Shown one piece after another: positions 45,294 to 56,756 of a DNA stretch of 64,000 nt. Source of the stretch: Allium sativum (lineage: Eukaryota; Streptophyta; Magnoliopsida; Asparagales; Amaryllidaceae). Position 1 is the first letter of the stretch, and each line of letters starts with the position of its first letter. The DNA lies in assembly GCA_030737875.1 (NCBI GenBank), contig CM060918.1:775614552-775678551 (forward strand), written 5' to 3'. The notes beneath the pieces were generated by a model. That model worked only from the letters and a program-made list of their open reading frames with translations, ran no database searches and was not told the DNA's origin. Made by a program: the position numbers and the translations under genes.

Positions 45294-47605
45294 TGAGACG
45301 GCCCGCCCCACGCCAGCCGACACTTCCAATGAAAGTGCGTTGTGCCGATGTCTAACCAACACGGGACGGTCGTCAAAGAAAGGAAAGGTAAGGAATTTGA
45401 ACTAACAAGGAACCTGTAGAATGTCTCACATCGCATGGAATAAAATATAATAATAACATACTTGACGTAAAACAGGTGAGACAATGCATAAGCTGAAAAC
45501 TAAACATCATAGCAGTGGAAAATCCAAATACAGCTTATGTTCCACATCATTCTTATTACAACTTTTGAAAACTGTCTCTAAATCAAATAAGGTACACTAC
45601 TAATACACAAAGTAGTGACCAACAGCAACACAGGGAGAATATCTGTATATATCATACGTGGGAGCCTCCTGCTCATCTCCGGTACAGCTACTCGTGCATA
45701 CCACCTAACATGTCTCTAGTCTGCCCGTTTAAAAGCACCCAGAGTAATAAGAAGAGACTTAAAACTCTGGGTTAGACAAAAGTCTGGTATGAGCGATAAG
45801 CATCAAAACATAACAATAACAGGTATACTAAACCATACCTGGACCTGCAACCAAAGAGTTAGCACAACATACCGCTCGATACTCTAAGGTGCCACTAAAC
45901 ATGAGGTGTAAAGAATACGAGGATGGGGGGTGTGCATGACATAGTGATAACAAACAATCAAGCATAGCAACCATCCTCACATCTCTCACTCAGTGCGTAA
46001 AGCATACGATATCCACCGCTCTGACCACCCATTCCTTGCTATGATCACTCTGTCGCATGGAGTCATAATGACACCACTACACTGATCCATAGCCACTAGT
46101 CCTTGCTATGTCCACTCTGCCCCATGAAGCCATAACGGCTCCACTGCACTGGCTCATAGCCATGCTACGATCACTCTGCCCCATGGAGTAATAACTACCC
46201 CCACTGCACTGATACGCAGCCAAACATCCGTCTCAGTGGTGAATCAAAGCTATGGACGTCGATAACCCCTTTGCACACGTCCCGCAGCAAAGCCCAACTC
46301 ATGAAGTTGATCTGTTTGTTCCCAACTGGATCCTGGGTACATACTTCCCATTTGGACTACCTTTGCATCTCGGGTTTTGGTCTTCTCCGGATCGGTTCGG
46401 AAATAAGCTTCCATTCTGTTCGGTTCGGTCCTCCATCAGTCCAAGAGTAGCTCCAGTTCGTGGCCACCAAGCGATTCGGGTCGTGGTGCTTCATTGGGTT
46501 CGGTTCGTGACACCTCCTCCAGACGTCGGATCAGTTCGTTCTACTTCCACCGGATCGGGTCATGGACATCCATTGGGTTCGGGTCGGACCCCTTCATCGC
46601 TTCGGATCGGGTCGGGGCTTGTACTAGCTCATGGTCGGATCGGGTCGAGTGACATGGTTTGAATCGGGTGCTCCCTTCAGGTCGTGCCACCATGCTCAGG
46701 TCAGATCATGGAGCTTCGAGTGCGAGCGGTTCGGATCGTGCTTCCCCCTCCGATCCGATCCCATATTTTCCCTTAATCATGTTTAAGTAAAACTAATGAT
46801 AGGATTAGTAAAACTTAACCAAATCAACCAAATTTTCCAATAGAGGTCTAAAACAATTTTTCGAAATTTATAAGCATTTTTCCAGAATTTATTCATGTTT
46901 AAATTCGCTAATTAACACTAATTACCCTTAATTAACCATAATTAGTGAGGAACTATGCAAATCACTCACCTTAGCCACAAATAAACTTTCAAAACTGAAC
47001 TATCCTCTGATTTGGCGCTGTTCCCAAGACAACACAACAGTTCTAACCTTGGTTTGGTGCTATTCCCCTTTGATTTGACGTAGATTAGGCTAATACTTGA
47101 TTAGAAAGTGATTAGAGGTGATTCTAGATGTTGGAGGCCATTGTTAGGGTTAGGGAAATGTTTTAGGCGGCTGAGAAAATGAAAATATATCGTTCTCCTA
47201 TTGTTCTCAGCCTTCCCATAACTCTAATCCCGAAATGGGTTATGGGCCCTCTTGCTAATCACCCTAATTAGGCCCGGTTAAGCAGTTTTTCATCTTTCAA
47301 ACCTTGTTTCAGCCATATCTCCCAAACAGTAAGTCCGTTTTTCACATATGACCACTCTAGGGAAAGGTAAACCATCATCCGAACCTAATGGAAGTGGTTT
47401 CAAATTAAAACACCTTTCCAATCAAAAGTTATGGCCAAAACAAAATCAGCCAGGGGCAAAACGGTCATTTAAAAATCGACAAAAATCATGAACATGGGAA
47501 ATGACCCCAATAGTCCTCTCCCAAAGGTACATGACCACACGACTTCGTATGTGAAAGAAATAATTATTCTACGATCCGTCGATGTGTAGAATGCGGGTCG
47601 TTACA
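45294..47605 (-). mobile_element. C 5' LTR (2312 bp)
   Basis: Plus-strand face runs from TGAGACGGCCCG to GGGTCGTTACA. Shorter than the 3' LTR mainly by a 190-bp deletion near 46760. CAGCGG of the TTCCGCTG motif has become CAGTGG (45513), consistent with CpG decay. Confidence 0.92.
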
Positions 47606-47740
47606 ACACGACGCATCAGAACACAAACATGAGAACATTTTATTGCTATTACAACAATTTATATCAGAGTACAAGATATCAGAGTTCAAATGAATAATAC
47701 ACAGCAGAAAATATCAGAGATTTAAATTATAAAACGACGA

Positions 47741-47772
<32 letters not shown>

Positions 47773-50700
47773 CATAAATATAATGATGTGCAGCGGAAAA
47801 CATCAACTAACACAGTTGAAAGAAATAAATGGATACAAAGCATTCCATATATAGCTCCAGCTGTAATCCAGGATCCTGTAAAAATAAAGAATCAGCAAAA
47901 CCAAAACTATTGACTCCTCGTGTGGAAAATATGGGCATCCAAAGTTTAGGTGGAAACAATAAACTCCGAGTCAGTCATGGGACTAGTGTGAGAACAAAAA
48001 CAATTATTAACTTTTATTTTAATCTTGGGTAAATCAAGGGACCATGCCGTATAACACGGAACGTGTTTCCTCCTAAGAATACCATAAACAAACAACGCAA
48101 TGCTAAAAAGAAAAAATGAAGCCATTATAAGACTCAGGTCCCATCACACAATGCAACGCAAGCCGGAGGATAGAGTTTTACCTTATAATGGCCAAATATG
48201 ATTGGTACGCAAAATTTATCTTTTATTATTATAAGTGAAGAAATCAACTTCAAATATAAATGTATCAATCATAAGCAGCAAAGGTACCATATATTATGTC
48301 GTCATACCATATATTATGTCGCCATATAGGTTTAAAACTAAAACCGAAAGGTCGCGCATTGGAAATTGGATTTCCATCTATGAACCGAGGCAAGGGATCT
48401 TCCTCACCGATTTCGAGATACTCTAGAAAATGCCTCATGATTACATACTCTGGGCAACCCTTGGATCTTCAGGGCCGGTTAGTCGTCACTGATTGGTAAT
48501 ACCATAAATAATACGTTAGCTGGTTCTATCGAACCTCTAAAATGGTCAGTCACGTCGACCATCTAGTACCTTTTACTTGGTCCTGATATCAAATCCAAGG
48601 TACCTCGCTAGCCATCAAATAATATCCAACATCCACATAAGTAAATGTCTGGGCTCCATACCATGACGTCACTTCTAGCTAGAAGCTAACGTATGTCCAT
48701 TTCCCTGCAGTCACAATCCCGTTTTTGGTTCATACCGGGGTGTGAAGCTCGCGAATTAACGCTACACAAAGCTATGCTATTTAAAGTTGTGCTTTGATCA
48801 TCAACTACAAAGCCTTGCTTTTCAACAAAAGCTTGGATCCATGCATCTCAGCATGCCACATTGTCAATCCATACCGTATCATTGATTTTTATCAATATAT
48901 AACCTCTAAGCTCGTACATTTTAGAGAAGGGTGTTAAGCAAGAGAATAAATTCTCTGCCACTAAACATATATATATATATATATATATATTTAGCAGAGA
49001 TCAACGAATACAGTATAAAGGGATACAATGTCAGACATACCATCCATTTGCGAGCCCGTTCTGGGTCTGAACGAAACCGGAGGCACCTTATTCCTCACCC
49101 CATATGTCCAATACAGGGGAGAGGCCCTTGCATATCCGGTCGATCTCCAAGTACGTCTGGACGATCTCCACTTATTACCTTGTCTTGGGTGTACGGCCCA
49201 ATCAAGACATCAGTAATGATCCAAACGATGTAAAGATCTCTGGTCTTCAACCACCGTCTTCTTCGACTTTTAGTTGTCATTTTAGTTATTCAAAATGGGT
49301 TAAACCCGATATTTCTGAATAACTTGCGTATCTTATAATCAAGTGCTATAAAAACACATCATACGCCTCATTCCAATCCAGAATATACTTTTATTCAAAT
49401 ATTCTTTTCACAATTTAAACCAAATTAAGGGTTATCAAACTAATCCGAATTATCGAGCCTTATGAAGTAATCATTTATTTTATTATCTCAGTCCCAACTT
49501 ATTCATCCCATGGAGCAAAACTGGTAGTACTCCATATCTAACACCCACTGTGTTGTCGGTAAAATAAGTTATCATTTCATATTCAAATCTAATTAAAGAT
49601 TTAATTATTACATGGAGTAAAATTGGTGGTACTCCATTCTTGATCATTTCTTGAATTTGGTAAATTTAATTACCTTATTCTCATTTCAATCTATTAAAGA
49701 TTCATTAAAACTCCAACTTTGTTTTAATCCCAAAAATCATTACTTTACGATTATTTAACTTTAAGAAATTAATCTTGTCTTTAATTGAGTTAAAGAACCA
49801 ATGTTATTAAAATACAGTTCTCAATAAACCCAAATAAAGTTCCATTAAATATGGAATCTTCGCGGAAAACATATCAATATATAATTGATATAAATTTCCG
49901 TGTCAAACTAATAATTTAAATGAAATAATGGTAAAGCCTTTTAAATTCCTTATATAATAACGGTCTTCCTTCACGGAAGCTCATCTCGATTGTTACCAAA
50001 TCGAATTCCATTCAATTCCAATTTAAAATTTTAAACTGGAAAACTTTACTTTGGAAAATTTCCATTAAACCTTAATAAAAATATTTATAAATTTCAAATC
50101 ATATCTTCACTGTTAATTGGGTTAAAGAACTAATGTTATTTAAAACATCGCTCACGATAAACCTAAAGTCCAATTTAATTAACTGGTAAACTTCTCTAAA
50201 TCTTAATTAAAAGATTTATTCTTTTCTCAACTGGGTTTAAGAATAGTGTTATTGATGACACCATTCATGACAAATCCAAAATCCAATTTGATATTAAATA
50301 CAAGGCTCTGAATAGAAATATATCGTCTTATATTCAATATCCAATTCTGAAACCAACGGATATCGTATAGGGAATAACGATATCTGTATCTTCCAAATTT
50401 CTCAACGATATCCGTATAATCACGGAATCCAATATCAAAATATTCTGAAGATTATTTCCATTCAATCCATTCTGATTCATACATTGGAAAATTCTGGTTA
50501 GATTAAAACCATTTTAATTTCTTTCAGTTCTTTATTCTAGTTGTTAACTATTTCATTCAGATAAATATCTTTTATCTTTCCAACATTTGGAATATTTAAG
50601 CCAAAATCTTTACCAAATGATTTATTAAGATTTAACACAATTTTTCCATATTTTTATTAATTATATTAAGGCCCTTACAGTCAGTTTTCAATATTGGCCA

Positions 50701-53313
50701 CCGAACTGCATCCATTGCGACCTTTTCCAAAACCGATTTGGACATATCTTAAAATCTAACTGTTAGAATTCAAATCTCTTATTGTCATTCGAAAGCTCTT
50801 TTCGATACGAACCCAACGGCTCCAGTTTTAGGAGAATCCGACGGTCGGATCTCCCGTTACATCAATTTGAAGTTAATAGTTGAAATTCACGAACGGTCGC
50901 TGCGCGATATGTTCTATTCAAACCATTTATATATATACATATATAATATTTTTCGTCGATTTCCTTTTTAGAACGTATTTTATAAATCGTTTATAAATTC
51001 ATTTTAAAACGATTTCAACTTCCATTTCAATTTTAAATCAAAACTGAATATTCCATACCATTATAATATTAAAATGATAATATTTTCAAAATTTCAGATT
51101 TTGAAATCAAATCTTTTCGATTTTCATTATAAGATGAATAAAATCGACAGAAAATTATGTTCGAGTTAAAATGGCGTGTATCTACTTAACCCGGCTTCAT
51201 ATTCATTTCAGTTATGAATATTTCAATATTTTTGTGTCCTTCCAAAATCGGACATCAAAATCATATTTTGATTCTTCACTGAATATTTTTTTAAAATATT
51301 CGTTTATATTATGAATTAGAATCAAACTCAATCAATTACCATATAATTTTATTTATATGGATTCCATACATCGCATGTATTCAAAAATAGTGATAAGCAA
51401 CTATTAAACAGTCATTTCACATCCAGAGTGCAATTTACAACTATATAAGCATTAAGTAATTAAACAACGTTTATCACAGTCTGTTAATCAATCGGTTGAC
51501 ATACAATTAAATCCAAGAGAGATGTGAATTAATTATCGTCCCTTAACCCGTGTGGGGTTTACATCATAGTCCATGTGAACATATCTACATATTTTCACAG
51601 TTTAATATAAACGTTAATTTTAACAATGCATATTTTCACATTTAATAATGATAATATTAGAACTGTAACATCCATCAATCACCAAACAAATATTGCAATC
51701 ACAAGCAGTCAATATATATTCAGTTATAAAAATAAATAATTGTACAAAATTTTGAGTGAGTGAGTTCTCACATTGGTTTCCACTCCGTCAGTCTTTATTT
51801 GGAGATTTTATTTTTAAACTAAATTACTAAAAATTCAACTTGCTCCTTTCCGTTTTGGTCAGTTCCATGTTGTAGTGTTCGTTGTCACGAATCCAACGCA
51901 ACGGATTTCATCCAATTCTATTATCGTTTGAAAAAGTAACGGGGTTCAAAACATTGATAATTAAACTTAAGATAATTATAATCTTAATTAACTTAATTAA
52001 ATTTAAAAACCTTCTTTACCGTTCAAAAACTCAGCCGAATACTGGAACCCATCGTTCCAAATTAGGTTTAGAAACCACCGCCACCACGTCCATCATTACC
52101 CCGATCAACACCCACGCCGTAGACCGCCTTAGCAACGCCTCCCATCACCCTAAACCGAAGCCGCCTCGCACCCCCTTTACGTCGGAATTTGGCTTCGAAC
52201 GGCGGAGCTTTAAAGCCAGATTTCCCCCAAAATATTATACGATACTTGAAGATCAAACATTCTTCTTTGTTTCTTGTGTTGGAATCATGGATCAATTTAG
52301 AGTAGAATGGATGAAAATTGGGACCGAAATTCGGATGATTTGGAGCATCGGTTTCGAAGTGGCGGCTGGTCTGGGAATGAGACTAGGGTTTCGGTGTGCA
52401 AGGGTTTTTATATATATTTATTAATATTATTTTAATTCTCTAATTAGTTCAATTCCATCCGGGCTCCAAATTAAACCCAACGACTGTCGTCCCTAACCAA
52501 ATACCCCTATTCCGGACACAATGAAATATGTTTCGTAAGCTGATTCGGCTGTTTCGATCAGTTTTTATCAAAATTAAAATATAAATTAATATAACGTTCA
52601 ATATTAATTCCAATGTACATTTTAATTTACCAGTGCCACATACTGATACCAAAAATTGTGAAAATTGAAATCTAGCTATGTTTTGATGATACGGTCCTAA
52701 TAAAATTAATTTCATTGAATTTGGAGACCGTTTGAAAAATGGCCTTTTTATTAGCTTATTAATTTCAACTGAATTTACAGAATGCGTTTAAATTTACTAC
52801 GCTCAATACTAATTTCAAATGACTTAAAATTTTAACCTGAAAACAATTTGACATTCTGGATCCAACAAAAGTGGTTTCGTCTAAAACGGAGGTCATTTGC
52901 AAAACGGCTATTTTTAAGGGCTATATATAATATTAATATATATATATATATCTAAATTCTATAGCGACTATTCTAAATTTTAATCTTGTCATAACTTACA
53001 ATTTATAATATGAAATCTCAATTTTCCACAGTCATTAGAAAGATATAATTAGGTAGATTCTAACATTTCTTGTTTCATCAAATTCTGACATATATTGAAT
53101 TCTATATATTCAATTGAAGTTTAAAACCAAATTTTCAAACTATTGCGCTATCTCGAGTTCGTTTTAATTAAAATTTAAATTTATACGTTCTTACTATGTT
53201 TTAAAATAAATTTCAAGTCGTTATTTATTAAAATAAATTATTTTAGCATTAAAAATCCATTAAATCAATTAAAAATAAAAATTTAAATTGGTTCCAAAAT
53301 CTGGGTTGTTATA
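47606..53313 (-). mobile_element. E 5' LTR, main part (right of C)
   Basis: Begins with the second ACACG. It preserves the unoccupied sites for D (GATGT 47785-47789), G (GGTTA 48477-48481) and H (TTATA 50980-50984). TATA box on minus at 52408-52420 (TATATATAAAAACCC), followed on minus by a GC-richer leader (about 52400 down to 52020). It ends GGTTGTTATA at 53313. On minus the start is TATAAC where the other LTR has TGTAAC, a terminal mutation. Confidence 0.9.
47743..47772. repeat. TA microsatellite in E 5' LTR
   Basis: About 30 bp of TA repeats, next to the D target-site homologue. Similar short TA runs occur at 48965-48992, 52935-52952 and 45176-45190. Confidence 0.8.
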
Positions 53314-53366
53314 ATAAAAGATCGTAAGAATCCATGTTTAACAAATATACTAGAATGAGCCTTAAG
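53314..53366. other. Only unassigned strip in the window (53 bp)
   Basis: It lies between the end of E and the start of I. The first five bases, ATAAA, are the predicted target duplication of E. The last five, TTAAG, are the predicted duplication of I. It may be original host DNA or part of a still older element. Nothing recognisable is in it. Confidence 0.6.
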
Positions 53367-53510
53367 TGTAACACCCCACGTCCATTAATGTCACTCACAA
53401 AGGGAATGCATTAACTTCCACGGAGGTTATAAGTGAATATAGAACAGAAAAATTACAACAAGACAGATAATAAATAGTACTTGGAAATCTAAAACTTCAT
53501 TTTATTGCAG

Positions 53511-53527
53511 CGGAAAACATGTTTGTT
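53511..53527 (-). promoter_or_regulatory. TTCCGCTG motif overlapping AATAAA in I 3' LTR
   Basis: On minus TTTTCCGCTGCAATAAAA, about 150 bp before the LTR end. AATAAA is a polyadenylation-type signal. The other LTR has the same at 61506-61520. Confidence 0.55.
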
Positions 53528-54602
53528 ACATCATAAAACCATAGATCATAACCAAGTACAATATCCATCTTCATAAAAACAAAATACATAATCCCATTAC
53601 ATAAATAGCCATTAAAAAGATAACAAGCTGGACTTTACATCAACGGTCCAAGCTTTCCAAAGAGAGATGAAGCAATTCAATCAAACTCCACTAGAGCTGG
53701 GCCCAACCTGAGGACCAGGAGGGGGAAAAGGATAGAAATAGAGGGGGTCGGACATAAAGTCTAGCGAGTATGATAATTCTAACAATACTATTATCAAAAT
53801 AACTAGACTAAGGCATAAGCTGGAAGACAAGTAAATGTCTATGAACTCTTAGGAAGATAAAGATAGCGTTTAAGATAACGTTAAAGATAACGGTAAAGGC
53901 ACACCTAATTACTAACGAATGATTACTACACTGCACATTACTACACTGCACCACACCAGTCACCCTATTGTTTGATCCCACTTGCTTCACACAGAAACTT
54001 TATAAATAGCCTTACGTACCCCTAGCTGACTACATAGGTGTCGTCTGCCCCTATCTCCACTAGGTGTACCCCACTACCCACTTTCGATCGGCTCCCTACT
54101 CGTAGATACTCGTGTTGGCCCCACAGTGGGGTGTATCACTCCCCTAAAGTGGAAACCCGATACAACTTGAGAATGCACGGCTTATACCTACACGATGCAA
54201 CAACGTCTTACCTACCAGCCCGGGTCCACACACGCATATGAAACCCGTTGGACTTGCGTTGCCACCGCTCCCCGTTTTGGCCTCTTACAGTCGAACCCAG
54301 CATGCGTGTCCCGTCCTCGACTTGGGTCGAGCCCACAAAGATACGTTTGGGATACTGGTCGAAATGGGCCCCCACAAGCTACCCACTTAAGCTTGTCACT
54401 AGTATATCCCACTTAACCCTCTTAGTCATGTTCATTTACATGTGTGTTTGGTTAAGTCTTACTAATCGTATTTCACATGCCACTAAGGGCACCCCCTAGA
54501 TTCCTCATGCCACCCAAGGCACCTACTTAACCCCCATGTCCCACCTTACATGTTTATCTGGTTAAGTATTTCTTAATTCATTCAGGCCATAACCTCATAA
54601 AG

Positions 54603-54825
54603 ACCTCTCACATTAGACTGGCATTTATGGCAGCTGGATTTGTCGGGCGGGTCCGGGCAGTCTTACACCATAAAAGAGTCTAACCTCGTGTCTTTACAAC
54701 CGTTATGCTTTAGTTTAGGCCTAGGACCTCTCACATTGGGTTGGCATTTGTGACCACTGGATTTGCCGGGTGGGTCCGGGCAGGTTTACGTTACAAACGA
54801 GTCCAACCTCGTGTCCTAAGCATTG
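54603..54825. repeat. Diverged tandem duplication in I LTR (period 122 bp)
   Basis: ACCTCTCACATTAGACTGGC, then GGATTTGTCGGGCGGGTCC and CTAACCTCGTGTC, recurs 122 bp later with about 80% identity by eye. Present also in the other LTR (62617-62832), so it predates insertion. Confidence 0.8.
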
Positions 54826-55850
54826 ATTAACACTTAAAATCTTTTACCCTAGTTTTAATAATTCCCTATTCAAATTATTAATTAAGTCAACTTTTAATGA
54901 TGTCCATAATTGACTCAATTATGGCCATCCACGTATGGCATGCAAAATCATATCAATTGCACCCCAACTTTTTAATATTTAATCCTTAATATTACCCCTA
55001 CCACGTTTATACGTTCGCTTATTCAACGCATAATATAGGCTAGACTTGTATAGTCTAACACCTAGCACAAAGATAAATTATCGCAACATATAGACAATTA
55101 AAATAAATCTAATCATAATAGGGGTGAAACTTGCATAAACTACACATGTTAAGGATCAAAAGGTGTCAACTTGTTAAATGACTCAATTTACAAGATATGA
55201 TCATAGCCCAAATCTATACATAAACTTGCATATGTGGTTTTTAGGCAGCATAACGATGGTGTGAACTAGCATAGGATATCACATATGTCATAGCATAATT
55301 CTAGATGTCATAATAGATGTCTTGGCATATGTTCATAACTTTTCTAATCAATCTAACTTGCATATGTGACTTGTCATATAGATCAACATAACCCAAACAT
55401 GATGATTTAATTAATATGAACTAACTAGCATAGATGGTAACATCATGGCCTTTTTAACATGTATGATTCATCACAACTTAGCATAGAAACTTTCAACATA
55501 CATAACATCATCATAGCATGATTTACAACATATAAGATATCATCATCACATAACATTGGATTTACAATATACATGATATCATCACATAACATATATGATA
55601 ATTCACATCATCTACTCATAATACATTCATAACTCAACCTAATTAAAATGATAATAATCTTGTTAAGATCATCATACTCACAACTTAGAGAAGAAAAAAG
55701 AGAGTTTTGCTTTGCTTTAGGGTTGAGAGAATTAGAATTGAATTTGCTTTTCTTCTTTCTTAGTTGACGGCGGCTCCATTGATTTCCATGGCGATGGTAT
55801 GACGGTAACTATTCTATTTTAATTAGGTTTAGGGTTAGCATTAGGATGTA

Positions 55851-55857
55851 TTTATAG
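55851..55857 (-). promoter_or_regulatory. Likely TATA box of I LTR
   Basis: CTATAAATACATCC on minus, in the LTR portion upstream of the leader. The 5' LTR copy at 63867-63873 is identical. Confidence 0.55.
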
Positions 55858-56088
55858 GTGCAGGAAGTTATTTAGGACCATTAGATTAACGCTGAACCAT
55901 GAAAACCAATCAAATGCAAAATCTGCATTTGAGCGAATCGGCCCACGGGTTGACAGCCAAACACCCTGGATTAACCCCTAGTCGACCCGGCAGGGCTTGG
56001 GTCGACCTCAAAAATGGGCCGGTTCGGTTATTTCCCCTACCAATTCACTGTTTTGAACTTTTTCGCATATTTATTTATTTAATTTTTA

Positions 56089-56093
<5 letters not shown>

Positions 56094-56123
<30 letters not shown>
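56094..56123. repeat. TA microsatellite in I LTR
   Basis: About 30 bp of alternating TA, then ATCAATATATATATAT. Confidence 0.85.
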
Positions 56124-56124
<1 letters not shown>

Positions 56125-56230
56125 ATATATATATATTTCTCTGCGCAACCTATTTCACTTGATTCTTTTCTAAAAATTAAGTATACTTTAATTTGTGAAT
56201 TTTAATGTTATAAAATTACAGGGTGTTACA

Positions 56231-56264
56231 TTCTCCCCTCCTTAAAGGATTTCGTCCCCGAAAT
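56231..56264 (-). promoter_or_regulatory. Polypurine tract and GGGGACGAAA motif of I
   Basis: On minus: GATTTCGGGGACGAAATCC, then TTTAAGGAGGGGAGAA before TGTAACACCC. Confidence 0.88.
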
Positions 56265-56756
56265 CTCTAAGTCAAGAAGAATGTATATCCTACCATCTAA
56301 TCGTCCATCTACTCAACCATCAAACACCAGCATCCATTGTCCTTAAAAGACTTCTAATGCTTTAATGTTTATATGCACAGTGTTTGTATATGTCCATATC
56401 TAATGCAAAATTAGGCGGTCTACTGATTCAGTCGACCTCCTTAGTGCAATTCATGATAGTGCCATGCGTCCAATATGTATGCAAAAGATTCCTAATGATA
56501 CATATTAATTCTATATGTGTGCACAACCATCCACCCGAATGCAGCAACTATATGATAATACAACCATTATACATCCATTTTACTAAATACATCCATATAT
56601 ATGCAATATGCAATATGAAGTGACTGAGCCGATCTGGTGCCTAATAGTGTGTGTATATGCATCCACGAGCAACCACTAGCAAACACTTGCATCCACTTTG
56701 CATCCACCATACATAACATGTCTCAAACACATGTTTCAACCATAGGATTATCCTAA

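Larger units (their letters stand above)
38050..47605 (-). mobile_element. Element C: full-length Ty3/gypsy (Tekay-like chromovirus), coding region decayed
   Basis: 9556 bp with LTRs 38050-40557 and 45294-47605, primer site 45274-45291, polypurine tract 40558-40570 and the duplication ACACG. The coding order on minus is gag, protease, RT, RNase H, integrase, chromodomain-like tail. It sits in the E 5' LTR, so it is younger than E. LTR identity is about 95% by eye. At least seven lesions disrupt the reading frame. Confidence 0.95.
11986..53313 (-). mobile_element. Element E: giant-LTR, non-coding-interior gypsy-type retrotransposon (backbone of the window)
   Basis: On minus, the order is 5' LTR (37985-53313, with C inside), internal region (36947-37984), 3' LTR (36946 leftward to 11986 and beyond the window, with H, G and D inside). 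After removing insertions the two LTRs align end to end at roughly 90-93% by eye, the lowest identity of any LTR pair here, so E is the oldest insertion. LTR length is about 5.8 kb against an interior of 1038 bp. The interior has a primer site and polypurine tract but no gag or pol. E needed proteins from another element. The right flank is ATAAA at 53314-53318, and its duplicate should lie beyond the left edge. Confidence 0.88.
53367..56230 (-). mobile_element. I 3' LTR (2864 bp)
   Basis: Plus-strand face runs from TGTAACACCCCACG to GGGTGTTACA. It contains the minus-strand motif TTTTCCGCTGCAATAAA (53511-53527), a GC-rich stretch at 54020-54420, a 122-bp direct repeat (54603-54825), a likely TATA box (55851-55857) and a TA microsatellite (56094-56123). 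Confidence 0.93.

Noticed and set aside
51882..52424. 180-codon plus-strand open frame in the E 5' LTR
   Set aside because: The homologous E 3' LTR sequence (about 35500-36050) does not keep it open. It is antisense to the LTR leader.
54038..54416. Open frames in the I LTR (also 62053-62431)
   Set aside because: Similarity between the two copies is LTR duplication. Both strands are open because of GC-richness.
55825..55850. Telomere-like GGGTTAG/TTTAGGG words in the I LTR (also 63840-63870)
   Set aside because: Only two irregular copies, both within the LTR leader. No tandem telomere repeat.
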